A DNA stretch of 6,703 bases, from contig DFHC01000092.1 in NCBI GenBank assembly GCA_002372575.1, forward strand, positions 1 through 6,703. The letters are read 5' to 3'. Positions 1 through 6,150 of this stretch are shown here, piece by piece (positions within the stretch are counted from its first letter, which is position 1; every line of letters begins with the position of its first letter). The position numbers were made by a program, and so were the translations under genes. A model generated the notes under the pieces. It was not told the origin of the DNA and searched no databases. It saw nothing but the letters and a program-made list of their open reading frames with translations. Source of the DNA: a bacterium UBA3734 (GTDB taxonomy: Bacteria > Bacteroidota > Bacteroidia > Bacteroidales > Bacteroidaceae).

Positions 1-1140
1 CGGAATGCCGGCAAGCGAGAACAGCGCAAGCGTCATCAGCAGCGAGAGCTTCGGATTGGTCTGGTAGAAGCCCTCCAAGGCCGAGCGGTCGGTGTTGCCG
101 CCGTTGTTCCGCTCCACCACACCAATGGCGGAGAACACGGCGAGGTTGGCCACCACGTAAATCAGCGTGTAGAACATCAGCGAAGCCACGCCCATCGTCG
201 AATTGCCAATGACGGCGAGCATGATGTAGCCAGCCTGTGAAATGGAGCTGAAGGCCATGAATCGCTTGAGTTCCGACTGGCGCATGGCGAAAAGGTTTCC
301 GATGGTGATGGTGAGCACGATGACCACGTAGAGCAGGATTTCCCACTGGGCAGTCATCGGGGCGAACACCTTCATCAGGATGGCGCATAGCGCAAAGGCT
401 GCCGCACCCTTCGAAATGACGGAGAGATAGCCCGTGACGGCGGTCGGCGCCCCTTGATAGGTGTCGGCAGTCCAGAAGTGGAACGGCACGAGCGAGAGCT
501 TGAAGCCCAGTCCGGCGAAGAAGAACACGAGTCCGGCGATGGTCATCGGCGTGACGCTGATTGTTGCGGCCACATCGTCGAAATAGAGCGTTCCGCAGGC
601 TCCGTAGATGAAGGAAATACCATAGAGCATGATGGCCGACGAGAACGTGGCCGTGAGAATGTATTTCGCACCAGCCTCAGCCGAGTCTTTCTTCCATTTG
701 TCCATCGCCACGAGGCAAGCCATCGGCACAGAGGCCATCTCCAAGCCGAGGAAGAACATCATGAAATGGCCCGACGACATCATCATGTACATGCCGAGTA
801 GCGTGCTCTGCACGAGCATGAAGAATTCGCCGGAGTAGGTGCGGTTTGTTTCCAGCCACCCGCGCGACATCATCACAACGATGAGCGTGCCGGCCGTGAG
901 GATGATTTTCATGGCGTTGATGGCCTGCGAGCTGACGTAGAGTCCGCCGAAAGCTGATGTCGGCTCCATGGTTCCAAAGAGCAGACAGGTCTGGAACAGC
1001 AGCGTTCCGACGGCAATCGTCCATAGTTTCGACAGCTTCGTCTCGCTCTTCGTCAAGGCGAAATCAGCAATAAACATCACGATGAGTTCGAGGACCAAAA
1101 ACGCCTCTGGCATCATATTCAGAAATTGTCCGTAATTCAT
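1..1140 (-). CDS. nuoN: NADH-quinone oxidoreductase subunit N (3' end truncated by window edge)
   Basis: This is one of the three antiporter-like membrane subunits of complex I, next to NuoK in the proton-pumping arm. The ATG at 1140-1138 opens an uninterrupted frame of 380 codons that runs off the low-coordinate edge. The family is usually about 480-490 residues, so roughly 100 C-terminal residues are missing. The protein is almost wholly hydrophobic with many membrane helices. Visible key residues are Glu134 in GLEMASVP (TM5 glutamate), Lys214 in GFKLSLVPFHFW (TM7 lysine), the TADTYQGAP turn typical of NuoN, and Lys244 in the SKGAAAF segment (TM8 lysine). SELKRFMAFSSISQAGY is the usual later channel block, and the visible sequence ends in FSLAGIP, a strongly conserved NuoN motif. 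The gene follows nuoM after 40 bp containing a 7-bp tandem repeat. No Shine-Dalgarno site is seen before the start. TYQGAP distinguishes it from NuoM and NuoL. Confidence 0.96.
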   Translation of the reverse strand, partial: MNYGQFLNMMPEAFLVLELIVMFIADFALTKSETKLSKLWTIAVGTLLFQTCLLFGTMEPTSAFGGLYVSSQAINAMKIILTAGTLIVVMMSRGWLETNRTYSGEFFMLVQSTLLGMYMMMSSGHFMMFFLGLEMASVPMACLVAMDKWKKDSAEAGAKYILTATFSSAIMLYGISFIYGACGTLYFDDVAATISVTPMTIAGLVFFFAGLGFKLSLVPFHFWTADTYQGAPTAVTGYLSVISKGAAAFALCAILMKVFAPMTAQWEILLYVVIVLTITIGNLFAMRQSELKRFMAFSSISQAGYIMLAVIGNSTMGVASLMFYTLIYVVANLAVFSAIGVVERNNGGNTDRSALEGFYQTNPKLSLLMTLALFSLAGIP

Positions 1141-1144
1141 AAAT

Positions 1145-1172
1145 TTTCAATGTTCAATATTCAATGTTCAAT
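1145..1172. repeat. 7-bp tandem repeat (4 copies) in the nuoM-nuoN gap
   Basis: Four adjacent heptamers fill most of the 40-bp gap between the nuoM stop and the nuoN start. On the plus strand they read TTTCAAT, GTTCAAT, ATTCAAT and GTTCAAT, differing only at the first base. On the coding strand the unit is ATTGAAN. The array ends 4 bases upstream of the nuoN ATG, so it occupies the place of a ribosome-binding site, and no Shine-Dalgarno match is present. Short ATTGAAC-like intergenic repeats are, from general memory, frequent in Bacteroidota genomes. Its function is unknown. Confidence 0.85.
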
Positions 1173-1180
1173 AATTCTGA

Positions 1181-2680
1181 CTACATCGTTGCCATTGCCG
1201 GATTCACCACCGAGAGGATGGGCACCAGCGCATTGTCGATGATGGGTTTGAAGAAGAACGGGGTGAGTCCGAGCCCTGCCACACAGAAGATGAGACAGGC
1301 CACGGCCACGCGCTCGTCCCACGTGGCGTCGGTGAGGTGTTCGTAGTGCGGATCGGCCACCTTGCCCATCAGAATCTTGCCTGCTACGCGCAGGATATAG
1401 ACCGCCGTGACGACAATCGACGTACAGGCAATGATGGTGCAGACGCGGTGGAACGTGTCGTTGTTGGCAAACGAACCCACGAAAATCGTCATTTCAGCCG
1501 TGAAACCTGAGAATCCGGGGAGTCCGAGGTTGGCCAAGCCTGCAATCAGGTAGCCGACGGCAAGGAAAGGCATGATTTTCATCAGTCCGCCCAGTTTTCG
1601 GATGTCGCGCGTGTGCGTGCGACCATAAATCATACCGATGAGTGCGAAGAACAGCGCTGTCATCAGTCCGTGGGAGAGCATCTGCAGGATGGCACCCGAA
1701 CAGGCGGTCTGCGTCATCATCAGCAGGGCGAAGAGCACCAGTCCACAGTGCGACACCGACGAATAGGCGTTGATATACTTCAAATCGGTCTGTACGCAGG
1801 CACTCAAAGCGCCGTAAACCACCGAAATCGTTGTCAAAATCAGGAAAATCCAAGCCAACTCCTGAGCAGCCTCGGGCAGCAGATACATCGCCACGCGGAA
1901 GCAGCCATAGCCACCGAGCTTCATCAGCACGCCGGCGTGGAGCATCGAAACGGCGGTCGGAGCCGAGGCGTGACCGTCGGGCGACCACGTGTGGAACGGG
2001 AACATCGCGCCCAGCACACCGAAACCGATGAAAATGAAGGGGAAGAACACTTTCTGAATGGCCGTGGGGATGTTGTGCATCTCGGCAATCTCCACGACGT
2101 TCATCGTTGTCGCTCCCGAGAAGAAATAGATGCCCAGAATGCCGATAATCAGCAATGCCGAGCCACCCATCAGCATCAGTGTGAGCTTCATCGCGGAATA
2201 TTCCTTACGGCCGCTTCCCCACACGCCGATGAGCAGATACATCGGGATGAGTGCCACTTCGTAGAACATAAACATCGTGAAGAGGTCGATGGAGATGAAA
2301 AATCCGAACACACCCGTCGAGAGCAACGTGAACCAAAGGAAATACTCCTTCGTGAGCGGCTTCAGCTGCCACGAGGCGAAAGTGCCCGTGAACACGATGA
2401 TGCTCGACAGCAGCAACATCACCACCGAAATGCCATCCACGCCCACGGCGTAGGCAATGTTCAGCGGCTTGAACCATGGAATGCTGTCGGCAAGCAGCAT
2501 CACGTCGGTGTTTCCGGCGGCTCGCTGCTGCACGAAATAGACGGTCAGCCACACAGACAAGGCCAGCAGACACGACGAGCCGACCACCATCACGCCACGC
2601 ACCTGATTGAGGTTGCGGGCAATCCACAATCCTAAGAGCATCAGGACGGGAATCAGTACAAATAAACTCAGTATATTCAT
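1181..2680 (-). CDS. nuoM: NADH-quinone oxidoreductase subunit M (antiporter-like proton pump)
   Basis: This is the middle antiporter-like subunit of the complex I membrane arm. It is 499 residues, normal for the family, runs from ATG at 2680 to TAG at 1181, and has about 14 hydrophobic segments. Recognisable blocks are FYEVALIPMYLLIGVWG with the TM5 Glu141; PFHTWSPDGHASAPTA at 228-243; VLMKLGGYG with Lys254 (TM8); QTDLKYINAYSSVSHCGL with Lys301 and His311; SHGL with His337; the HTRDIRKLGG loop near 356-365; and GFTAEMTIF with Glu396 in TM12. One residue is odd. The position five before the proline of PFHTW, normally the TM7 channel lysine, is Leu223 (codon CTG). His248 is an extra titratable residue in TM8. 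The start lies 3 bp after the nuoL stop, which suggests translational coupling; nuoN follows 40 bp downstream. HTRD and the PFHTW context separate it from NuoL and NuoN. Confidence 0.97.
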   Translation of the reverse strand: MNILSLFVLIPVLMLLGLWIARNLNQVRGVMVVGSSCLLALSVWLTVYFVQQRAAGNTDVMLLADSIPWFKPLNIAYAVGVDGISVVMLLLSSIIVFTGTFASWQLKPLTKEYFLWFTLLSTGVFGFFISIDLFTMFMFYEVALIPMYLLIGVWGSGRKEYSAMKLTLMLMGGSALLIIGILGIYFFSGATTMNVVEIAEMHNIPTAIQKVFFPFIFIGFGVLGAMFPFHTWSPDGHASAPTAVSMLHAGVLMKLGGYGCFRVAMYLLPEAAQELAWIFLILTTISVVYGALSACVQTDLKYINAYSSVSHCGLVLFALLMMTQTACSGAILQMLSHGLMTALFFALIGMIYGRTHTRDIRKLGGLMKIMPFLAVGYLIAGLANLGLPGFSGFTAEMTIFVGSFANNDTFHRVCTIIACTSIVVTAVYILRVAGKILMGKVADPHYEHLTDATWDERVAVACLIFCVAGLGLTPFFFKPIIDNALVPILSVVNPAMATM

Positions 2681-2683
2681 CTC

Positions 2684-4675
2684 TTAAATTGCAAGTAGGA
2701 TTAATGTTAAACCAATGGCACCCGTGAGGAACCACACGACATACTGCCTGACGTCGCCGCTCTGCCACGGGCGAATCTCCTCGCCGGCCTCGTTGGCACC
2801 CCAAGCCAGGAAATTGAACGTGCCGTCGATGACGTGGCGGTCGAACCAGGCGATGGGCGTACTGACGCAGGCGAAAATAATCTTGTGCGTGACAAACTGC
2901 CAGATTTCGTCCTGATAGAAGCGCTTGTAGGCCGCCTGCCAGAGGTTCGGGAACGTCTTGTAGAGGCGGTCGGCAATGGGCTGGCGCTCACCTTTATAAA
3001 TATAGGTGGCCAGACAGATGCTCACGATGGCGATGATGGTCGAGGTCAGGGCAATTTGCGTATCGAAGTGGATGGTGTAGTCCTTGCCGCTTGCACTGAC
3101 AAACGAACCAAACGAGCCACCCCAACCGAGGAAGCCTGCCGAAGTCGTATAGACACCGACACCGACCGTAATCAGACAGAGCACAATCAGCGGAATTGTC
3201 ATCGTCAGCGGTGCTTCGTGCGGCGTGTGGTGGGCGTGAGCCTCCTTGTTTTCCGTACCCCAGAAGATACCGTAATAAAGGCGGAACATATAGAACGCCG
3301 TCATCGCAGCGATGCCTGTCATCATCCATCCCACCACGGGCGAGTACTGGAAGCAGGCTGTAATGATTTCGTCTTTCGAACTAAAGCCCGAGAAGAACGG
3401 GATTCCAGCGATGGCCAAGCAAGAAACCAGGAACGTGATGTGCGTCACGGGCATATACTTGCGAAGTCCGCCCATCAGCGCCATTTCATTCGAGTGAACG
3501 GCGTGGATGATGCAACCGGCGCCGAGGAACAGGCAGGCCTTGAACATGGCGTGCGTGAAGAGGTGGAACATACCGGCCATGTAGCCCAACTGGGCGTGGT
3601 CGTCGAGCAGTGCGCCGTGGTGTCCGGGCAGACAGACGCCGATGGCCACCATCATGAAGGCAATCTGCGAAATCGTAGAAAAGGCCAACACGCGCTTGAT
3701 GTCGGTCTGCGCGCAAGCCACGGCAGCCGCATAGAACGCCGTGAACACGCCCACCCAAACAACAATCGACAGCGACTGCGGCGCATATTCTATCCACAAC
3801 GGGAACATTCTGGCCAGCTGGAACACGCCAGCCACCACCATCGTGGCAGCGTGGATGAGCGCCGACACAGGCGTCGGGCCTTCCATGGCGTCGGGCAGCC
3901 AAATGTGCAGGGGGAACATCGCACTCTTACCCGCGCCGCCAATGAACATCAGCACCAGAGCCGTCGGCAGAATAAATGCGCCCGCAGCGGCGGCCTTCGC
4001 CGCGCTACCCTGAATAAACGGAGCAGCGGCTGCGCCATACTGGATGTTCTCGACGAACGAGAAGCTGAACGAGCCCGTGTAATAGCCGAAAATCAAGATG
4101 CCGATGAGGAAAAACATATCGGCGAAGCGCGTCACGATGAAAGCCTTCTTCGAAGCTGCCACCGCCGCATTGAGCGGATAGTAGAAGCCGATGAGCAAAT
4201 ACGAGCTGACACCCACAAGCTCCCAGAACATATACATCTGGAAGATGTTCGTGGCCAGAACCAGGCCGAGCATCGACATCGTGAACAGGCTCAGGAAGGC
4301 GTAGTAGCGCTGGAAGCCCTTCTCGCCGCGCATATAGCCGAACGAATAGATGTGGACCATCAGCGACACCGTCGAAATGACAATCAGCATCATCACCGAA
4401 ATCGGGTCGAGCATAATGCCCATGTCGAAATGCAGCTGTCCGAGCGGCAGCCACGTGAAGTTATAGGGCACAATCGTCGGGAAAACGCCCTCTGCCGTGC
4501 GTCCGTCGGTAAAAAAATACTGGAATGCCGTCAGATACGACAACAGCGTCACCAAGCCCAACGAGCAGGTGCCGATGAGCCCCGACGCCTTGTGCGACAT
4601 CTTCATTCCCGCAAGTCCCAACACAAGGAACGAGAGCAGCGGCAGAAGAAGTATCAAAAAAGAATATTCGTACAT
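2684..4675 (-). CDS. nuoL: NADH-quinone oxidoreductase subunit L (distal antiporter-like proton pump)
   Basis: This is the distal antiporter-like subunit, the one with the long lateral helix and an extra C-terminal membrane helix. The chosen ATG at 4675 (MYEYSFLILLLPLLSF) gives 663 residues, somewhat longer than the roughly 610 of E. coli. An in-frame ATG at 4690 would add five residues (MVNLI) and overlap nuoK by 7 bp; the later start is preferred because it resembles typical NuoL N-termini. Visible features are LDPISVMML near 89-97; FWELVGVSSYLLIGFYY with Glu152 (TM5); RFAD with Arg183 and Asp186; GKSAMFPLHIWLPDAMEGPT with the TM7 Lys250; ALIHAATMV with His275; QTDIKRVLAFSTISQ with Lys327; FKACLFL with Lys379; and GFSSKDEI with Lys434. 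A His-rich loop (about 480-486) precedes the lateral-helix region, and a final hydrophobic segment runs from about 645 to 663. An Ala-rich loop lies at about 214-233. The stop is 3 bp before the nuoM start. Confidence 0.97.
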   Translation of the reverse strand: MYEYSFLILLLPLLSFLVLGLAGMKMSHKASGLIGTCSLGLVTLLSYLTAFQYFFTDGRTAEGVFPTIVPYNFTWLPLGQLHFDMGIMLDPISVMMLIVISTVSLMVHIYSFGYMRGEKGFQRYYAFLSLFTMSMLGLVLATNIFQMYMFWELVGVSSYLLIGFYYPLNAAVAASKKAFIVTRFADMFFLIGILIFGYYTGSFSFSFVENIQYGAAAAPFIQGSAAKAAAAGAFILPTALVLMFIGGAGKSAMFPLHIWLPDAMEGPTPVSALIHAATMVVAGVFQLARMFPLWIEYAPQSLSIVVWVGVFTAFYAAAVACAQTDIKRVLAFSTISQIAFMMVAIGVCLPGHHGALLDDHAQLGYMAGMFHLFTHAMFKACLFLGAGCIIHAVHSNEMALMGGLRKYMPVTHITFLVSCLAIAGIPFFSGFSSKDEIITACFQYSPVVGWMMTGIAAMTAFYMFRLYYGIFWGTENKEAHAHHTPHEAPLTMTIPLIVLCLITVGVGVYTTSAGFLGWGGSFGSFVSASGKDYTIHFDTQIALTSTIIAIVSICLATYIYKGERQPIADRLYKTFPNLWQAAYKRFYQDEIWQFVTHKIIFACVSTPIAWFDRHVIDGTFNFLAWGANEAGEEIRPWQSGDVRQYVVWFLTGAIGLTLILLAI

Positions 4676-4683
4676 AATTAAAT

Positions 4684-4992
4684 TTACCATTTCATATTTT
4701 CAATACTGTTCACCTGATCACTCTTGAAGTTGCGGTAAACATTGATGATAATCGCGATAGCCACAGCACTCTCGGCAGCGCTCACACCGATGGAAAACAG
4801 GGTGAAGAAGAAGCCTTCGAGCTGTCCGGGGAAGAGGATTCGGTTGAACACCGCGAAGTTGATATCGACGGCGTTCAGCACGAGTTCAACGGAGATAAGC
4901 ATCGCAAGCAGGTTGCGACGAGTCACGAAGCCGAAGAAGCCAATGAAAAACAACATGGCACTCAGCGCGAAATAACACTCTACGGGTATCAT
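4684..4992 (-). CDS. nuoK: NADH-quinone oxidoreductase subunit K
   Basis: This small three-helix subunit of complex I (MrpC/ND4L-like) carries part of the central charged axis between the quinone cavity and the antiporter subunits. It is 102 residues, the usual length. The conserved Arg25-Arg26 pair lies in the first loop. Glu36 (LISVELVLNAVDINF) and Glu74 (SAAESAVAIAI) correspond to the two membrane glutamates required for proton transfer in E. coli NuoK. The C-terminal tail YRNFKSDQVNSIENMKW is polar. The ATG overlaps the nuoJ stop as ATGA (4989-4992). A strong Shine-Dalgarno-like AGGAGG lies 7 bp upstream, inside the last codons of nuoJ. nuoL begins 8 bp after the stop. The double glutamate and the length make the identity secure. 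Confidence 0.97.
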   Translation of the reverse strand: MIPVECYFALSAMLFFIGFFGFVTRRNLLAMLISVELVLNAVDINFAVFNRILFPGQLEGFFFTLFSIGVSAAESAVAIAIIINVYRNFKSDQVNSIENMKW

Positions 4993-5513
4993 TGCCTATC
5001 CTCCTTTCTTGCAATCATAATGCCGCCGATGATGCAGGCAAGCAGGAAAATCGAGATGAACTCGAAGGGCAGCACCCATCCGTACTTGTCGGCACCCACG
5101 AGGGCCTGGCCAATCTGCTCCATCGGCACCTCCGTGCCCCCGGCAGCAACGGCCATGTGGTCGAACAACTGGTTTTTGAAAAACACGATCATCACCGTTC
5201 CGAAACCAATCAGCGCGGCCAGTGCGCCCACGACGACGCGGCTGCCCTTCACGTGCTCCTGCAGGCCCTGAAGCGTGCGCTTCGAGACGAGCTGGATGGC
5301 GAAGATATACATCATCGTGATACCTCCGGCATAGATGCTGATTTGTGCAGCTCCGAGGAAGGTGTAGTCGAGCAGGAAATAGATTCCCGCCACACCGAAG
5401 AGAACAAAGAGCAGGAACGTGGCGGCCCGCATAATTCTCTTGGTCGTTACGCACATGATGGCCGACCCTAAGATGATGACGGCCAAAATGCAAAACATTA
5501 CTAATCTTGCCAT
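4989..5513 (-). CDS. nuoJ: NADH-quinone oxidoreductase subunit J
   Basis: This five-helix membrane subunit of complex I (ND6-like) packs between NuoH and NuoK. Its third helix is known in the family for the conformational change that couples quinone chemistry to pumping. It is 174 residues. The diagnostic stretch is GAAQISIYAGGITMMYIF, with Tyr61 and the Gly63-Gly64 pair in TM3, followed by the polar cytoplasmic segment SKRTLQGLQEHVKG. The last helix, FEFISIFLLACIIGGIMIA, contains Glu151, and the protein ends in the basic/acidic tail RKEDRQ. The loop between TM4 and TM5 (about 112-146) is long. The ATG at 5513 is 6 bp after the nuoI stop; an in-frame ATG at 5498 is possible but would shorten the N-terminus by five residues. 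The stop overlaps the nuoK start by 4 bp. Confidence 0.96.
   Translation of the reverse strand: MARLVMFCILAVIILGSAIMCVTTKRIMRAATFLLFVLFGVAGIYFLLDYTFLGAAQISIYAGGITMMYIFAIQLVSKRTLQGLQEHVKGSRVVVGALAALIGFGTVMIVFFKNQLFDHMAVAAGGTEVPMEQIGQALVGADKYGWVLPFEFISIFLLACIIGGIMIARKEDRQ
5000..5007 (-). promoter_or_regulatory. Shine-Dalgarno-like site for nuoK inside the nuoJ 3' end
   Basis: On the coding strand AAAGGAGG lies with its last G 7 bases before the nuoK ATG, which is textbook spacing. It is encoded within the nuoJ codons for Lys-Glu-Asp near the C-terminus, so it could be a coincidence of coding. No other gene start in the window has a comparable match; nuoI, nuoL and nuoN have none. With the ATGA overlap it would favour reinitiation on nuoK. 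Confidence 0.4.
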
Positions 5514-5519
5514 ATTCCC

Positions 5520-6056
5520 TTACTTTGTTTTGGTGTTAAACTTGCCGATGGTGAGCGGTGCGCCGCCGTCGATAAGGCCGGGCAGCGAGCCACCTTCATA
5601 GACCTCCTTGTCGAGGTGCAGCACGAGCGCGTCGCGGCTGAACGTGGCATTCTCAAAATCGTTTGTAAACTCGATGGCGTCGAAGTTGCAGGCGTTCGTA
5701 CAGAGCTGGCAGAACATACAGTCGCCCAGGTCGTACTGATAATCGTCGAGCACCTTCCGCTTCTTGCCCGTTTCGGGGTCTTCCTGCATGTGGGCCGTGA
5801 TTTTGATGGTGCCGTTGGGGCAGGCCTTCTCACACAGCGTGCAGGCCGTACACTTGTAGCTGCCGTCGTCGTTGCGCTTGAAAACCAAGCGTCCGCGGTG
5901 GCGACTGGCCACGTGTAGCGTTGTCTTGCGGTTCTCGGGATATTGCTCGGTCGATTTGTTGCTGAAGAAATCCTTGAAATACTCCTTCCAAGTCACCTTC
6001 ATGCCCGTCGCCAGCGTCTTGATGGCGTGTCCGAGTTCGGTAAAATAAGATTCCAT
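5520..6056 (-). CDS. nuoI: NADH-quinone oxidoreductase subunit I (two 4Fe-4S clusters)
   Basis: This peripheral-arm ferredoxin-like subunit (TYKY/NQO9 family) sits on the membrane-facing end of the hydrophilic arm and relays electrons towards the final cluster and quinone. It is 178 residues, normal for the family. An amphipathic N-terminal region, about residues 1-45, precedes RHRGRLVFKRN. The first ferredoxin motif is CTACTLCEKACP (Cys69, 72, 75, 79). The second is CMFCQLCTNACN (Cys113, 116, 119, 123). All eight cluster ligands are present. The second motif has Asn124 where 8Fe ferredoxins usually have proline. The FDAIEFTNDFE stretch after it is typical of NuoI. The ATG at 6056 is fused to the last copy of an 8-bp tandem repeat, so no Shine-Dalgarno site is present. 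nuoJ starts 6 bp after the stop. Confidence 0.97.
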   Translation of the reverse strand: MESYFTELGHAIKTLATGMKVTWKEYFKDFFSNKSTEQYPENRKTTLHVASRHRGRLVFKRNDDGSYKCTACTLCEKACPNGTIKITAHMQEDPETGKKRKVLDDYQYDLGDCMFCQLCTNACNFDAIEFTNDFENATFSRDALVLHLDKEVYEGGSLPGLIDGGAPLTIGKFNTKTK

Positions 6057-6094
6057 TTTACTATTTTACTATTTTACTATTTTACAATTTTACC
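6055..6094. repeat. 8-bp tandem repeat (5 copies) running into the nuoI start codon
   Basis: Five adjacent octamers on the plus strand read ATTTTACT three times, then ATTTTACA and ATTTTACC. On the coding strand the unit is GTAAAATA-like, and the last copy supplies the AT of the nuoI ATG (6056-6054). The region just upstream of the start is therefore A-rich, little structured and lacks a Shine-Dalgarno site. Each unit contains a TAA and most adjoin as TAG; because the period is not a multiple of three, the array puts stops in all frames. Confidence 0.9.
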
Positions 6095-6110
6095 TTTCTT
6101 TCTATCTCTG

Positions 6111-6150
6111 ATGACAATCGTCCAATGGTGAAATCGTCAAATTGTCAAAT
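6111..6150. repeat. Degenerate 8-bp tandem repeat overlapping the nuoH stop codon
   Basis: On the coding strand five successive octamers read ATTTGACA, ATTTGACG, ATTTCACC, ATTGGACG and ATTGTCAT. They share ATTnnnCn-like positions but diverge progressively. The first copy contains the nuoH stop codon TGA (6147-6145). With the second array (6055-6094) and a 16-bp spacer, the two arrays cover almost the whole nuoH-nuoI linker. No promoter resembling the Bacteroidota TTTG/TAnnTTTG pattern is recognisable in it. Confidence 0.65.

Noticed and set aside
454..801. Short plus-strand open frame within nuoN
   Set aside because: It is antisense to the nuoN frame, which is open over all 380 codons and carries family motifs. 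The composition is again His/Glu/Arg-rich.
1141..1180. Possible terminator or hairpin after nuoM
   Set aside because: The gap is a direct tandem repeat with no GC-rich inverted repeat followed by a T run, and nuoN of the same complex follows at once.
1613..2635. A 340-codon open frame on the plus strand, antisense to nuoM
   Set aside because: It has the same mirror effect: a charged, low-information protein antisense to a clearly conserved gene, with no initiation signal or domain.
2834..4681. A 615-codon open frame on the plus strand, antisense to nuoL
   Set aside because: It lies fully inside nuoL. Its product is a run of His, Arg, Glu and Gln with no recognisable domain, which is what the reverse strand of a hydrophobic membrane-protein gene gives in this codon register. 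nuoL itself is unambiguous.
5501..5833. Minus-strand open frame overlapping nuoI in another register
   Set aside because: Its Ser/Arg/Pro-rich product has no family features, while the nuoI register holds both 4Fe-4S motifs.
6057..6144. Possible internal promoter between nuoH and nuoI
   Set aside because: I looked for a TTTG element spaced from a TAnnTTTG-like element on the coding strand and found no convincing pair. The region is explained better as tandem repeats.
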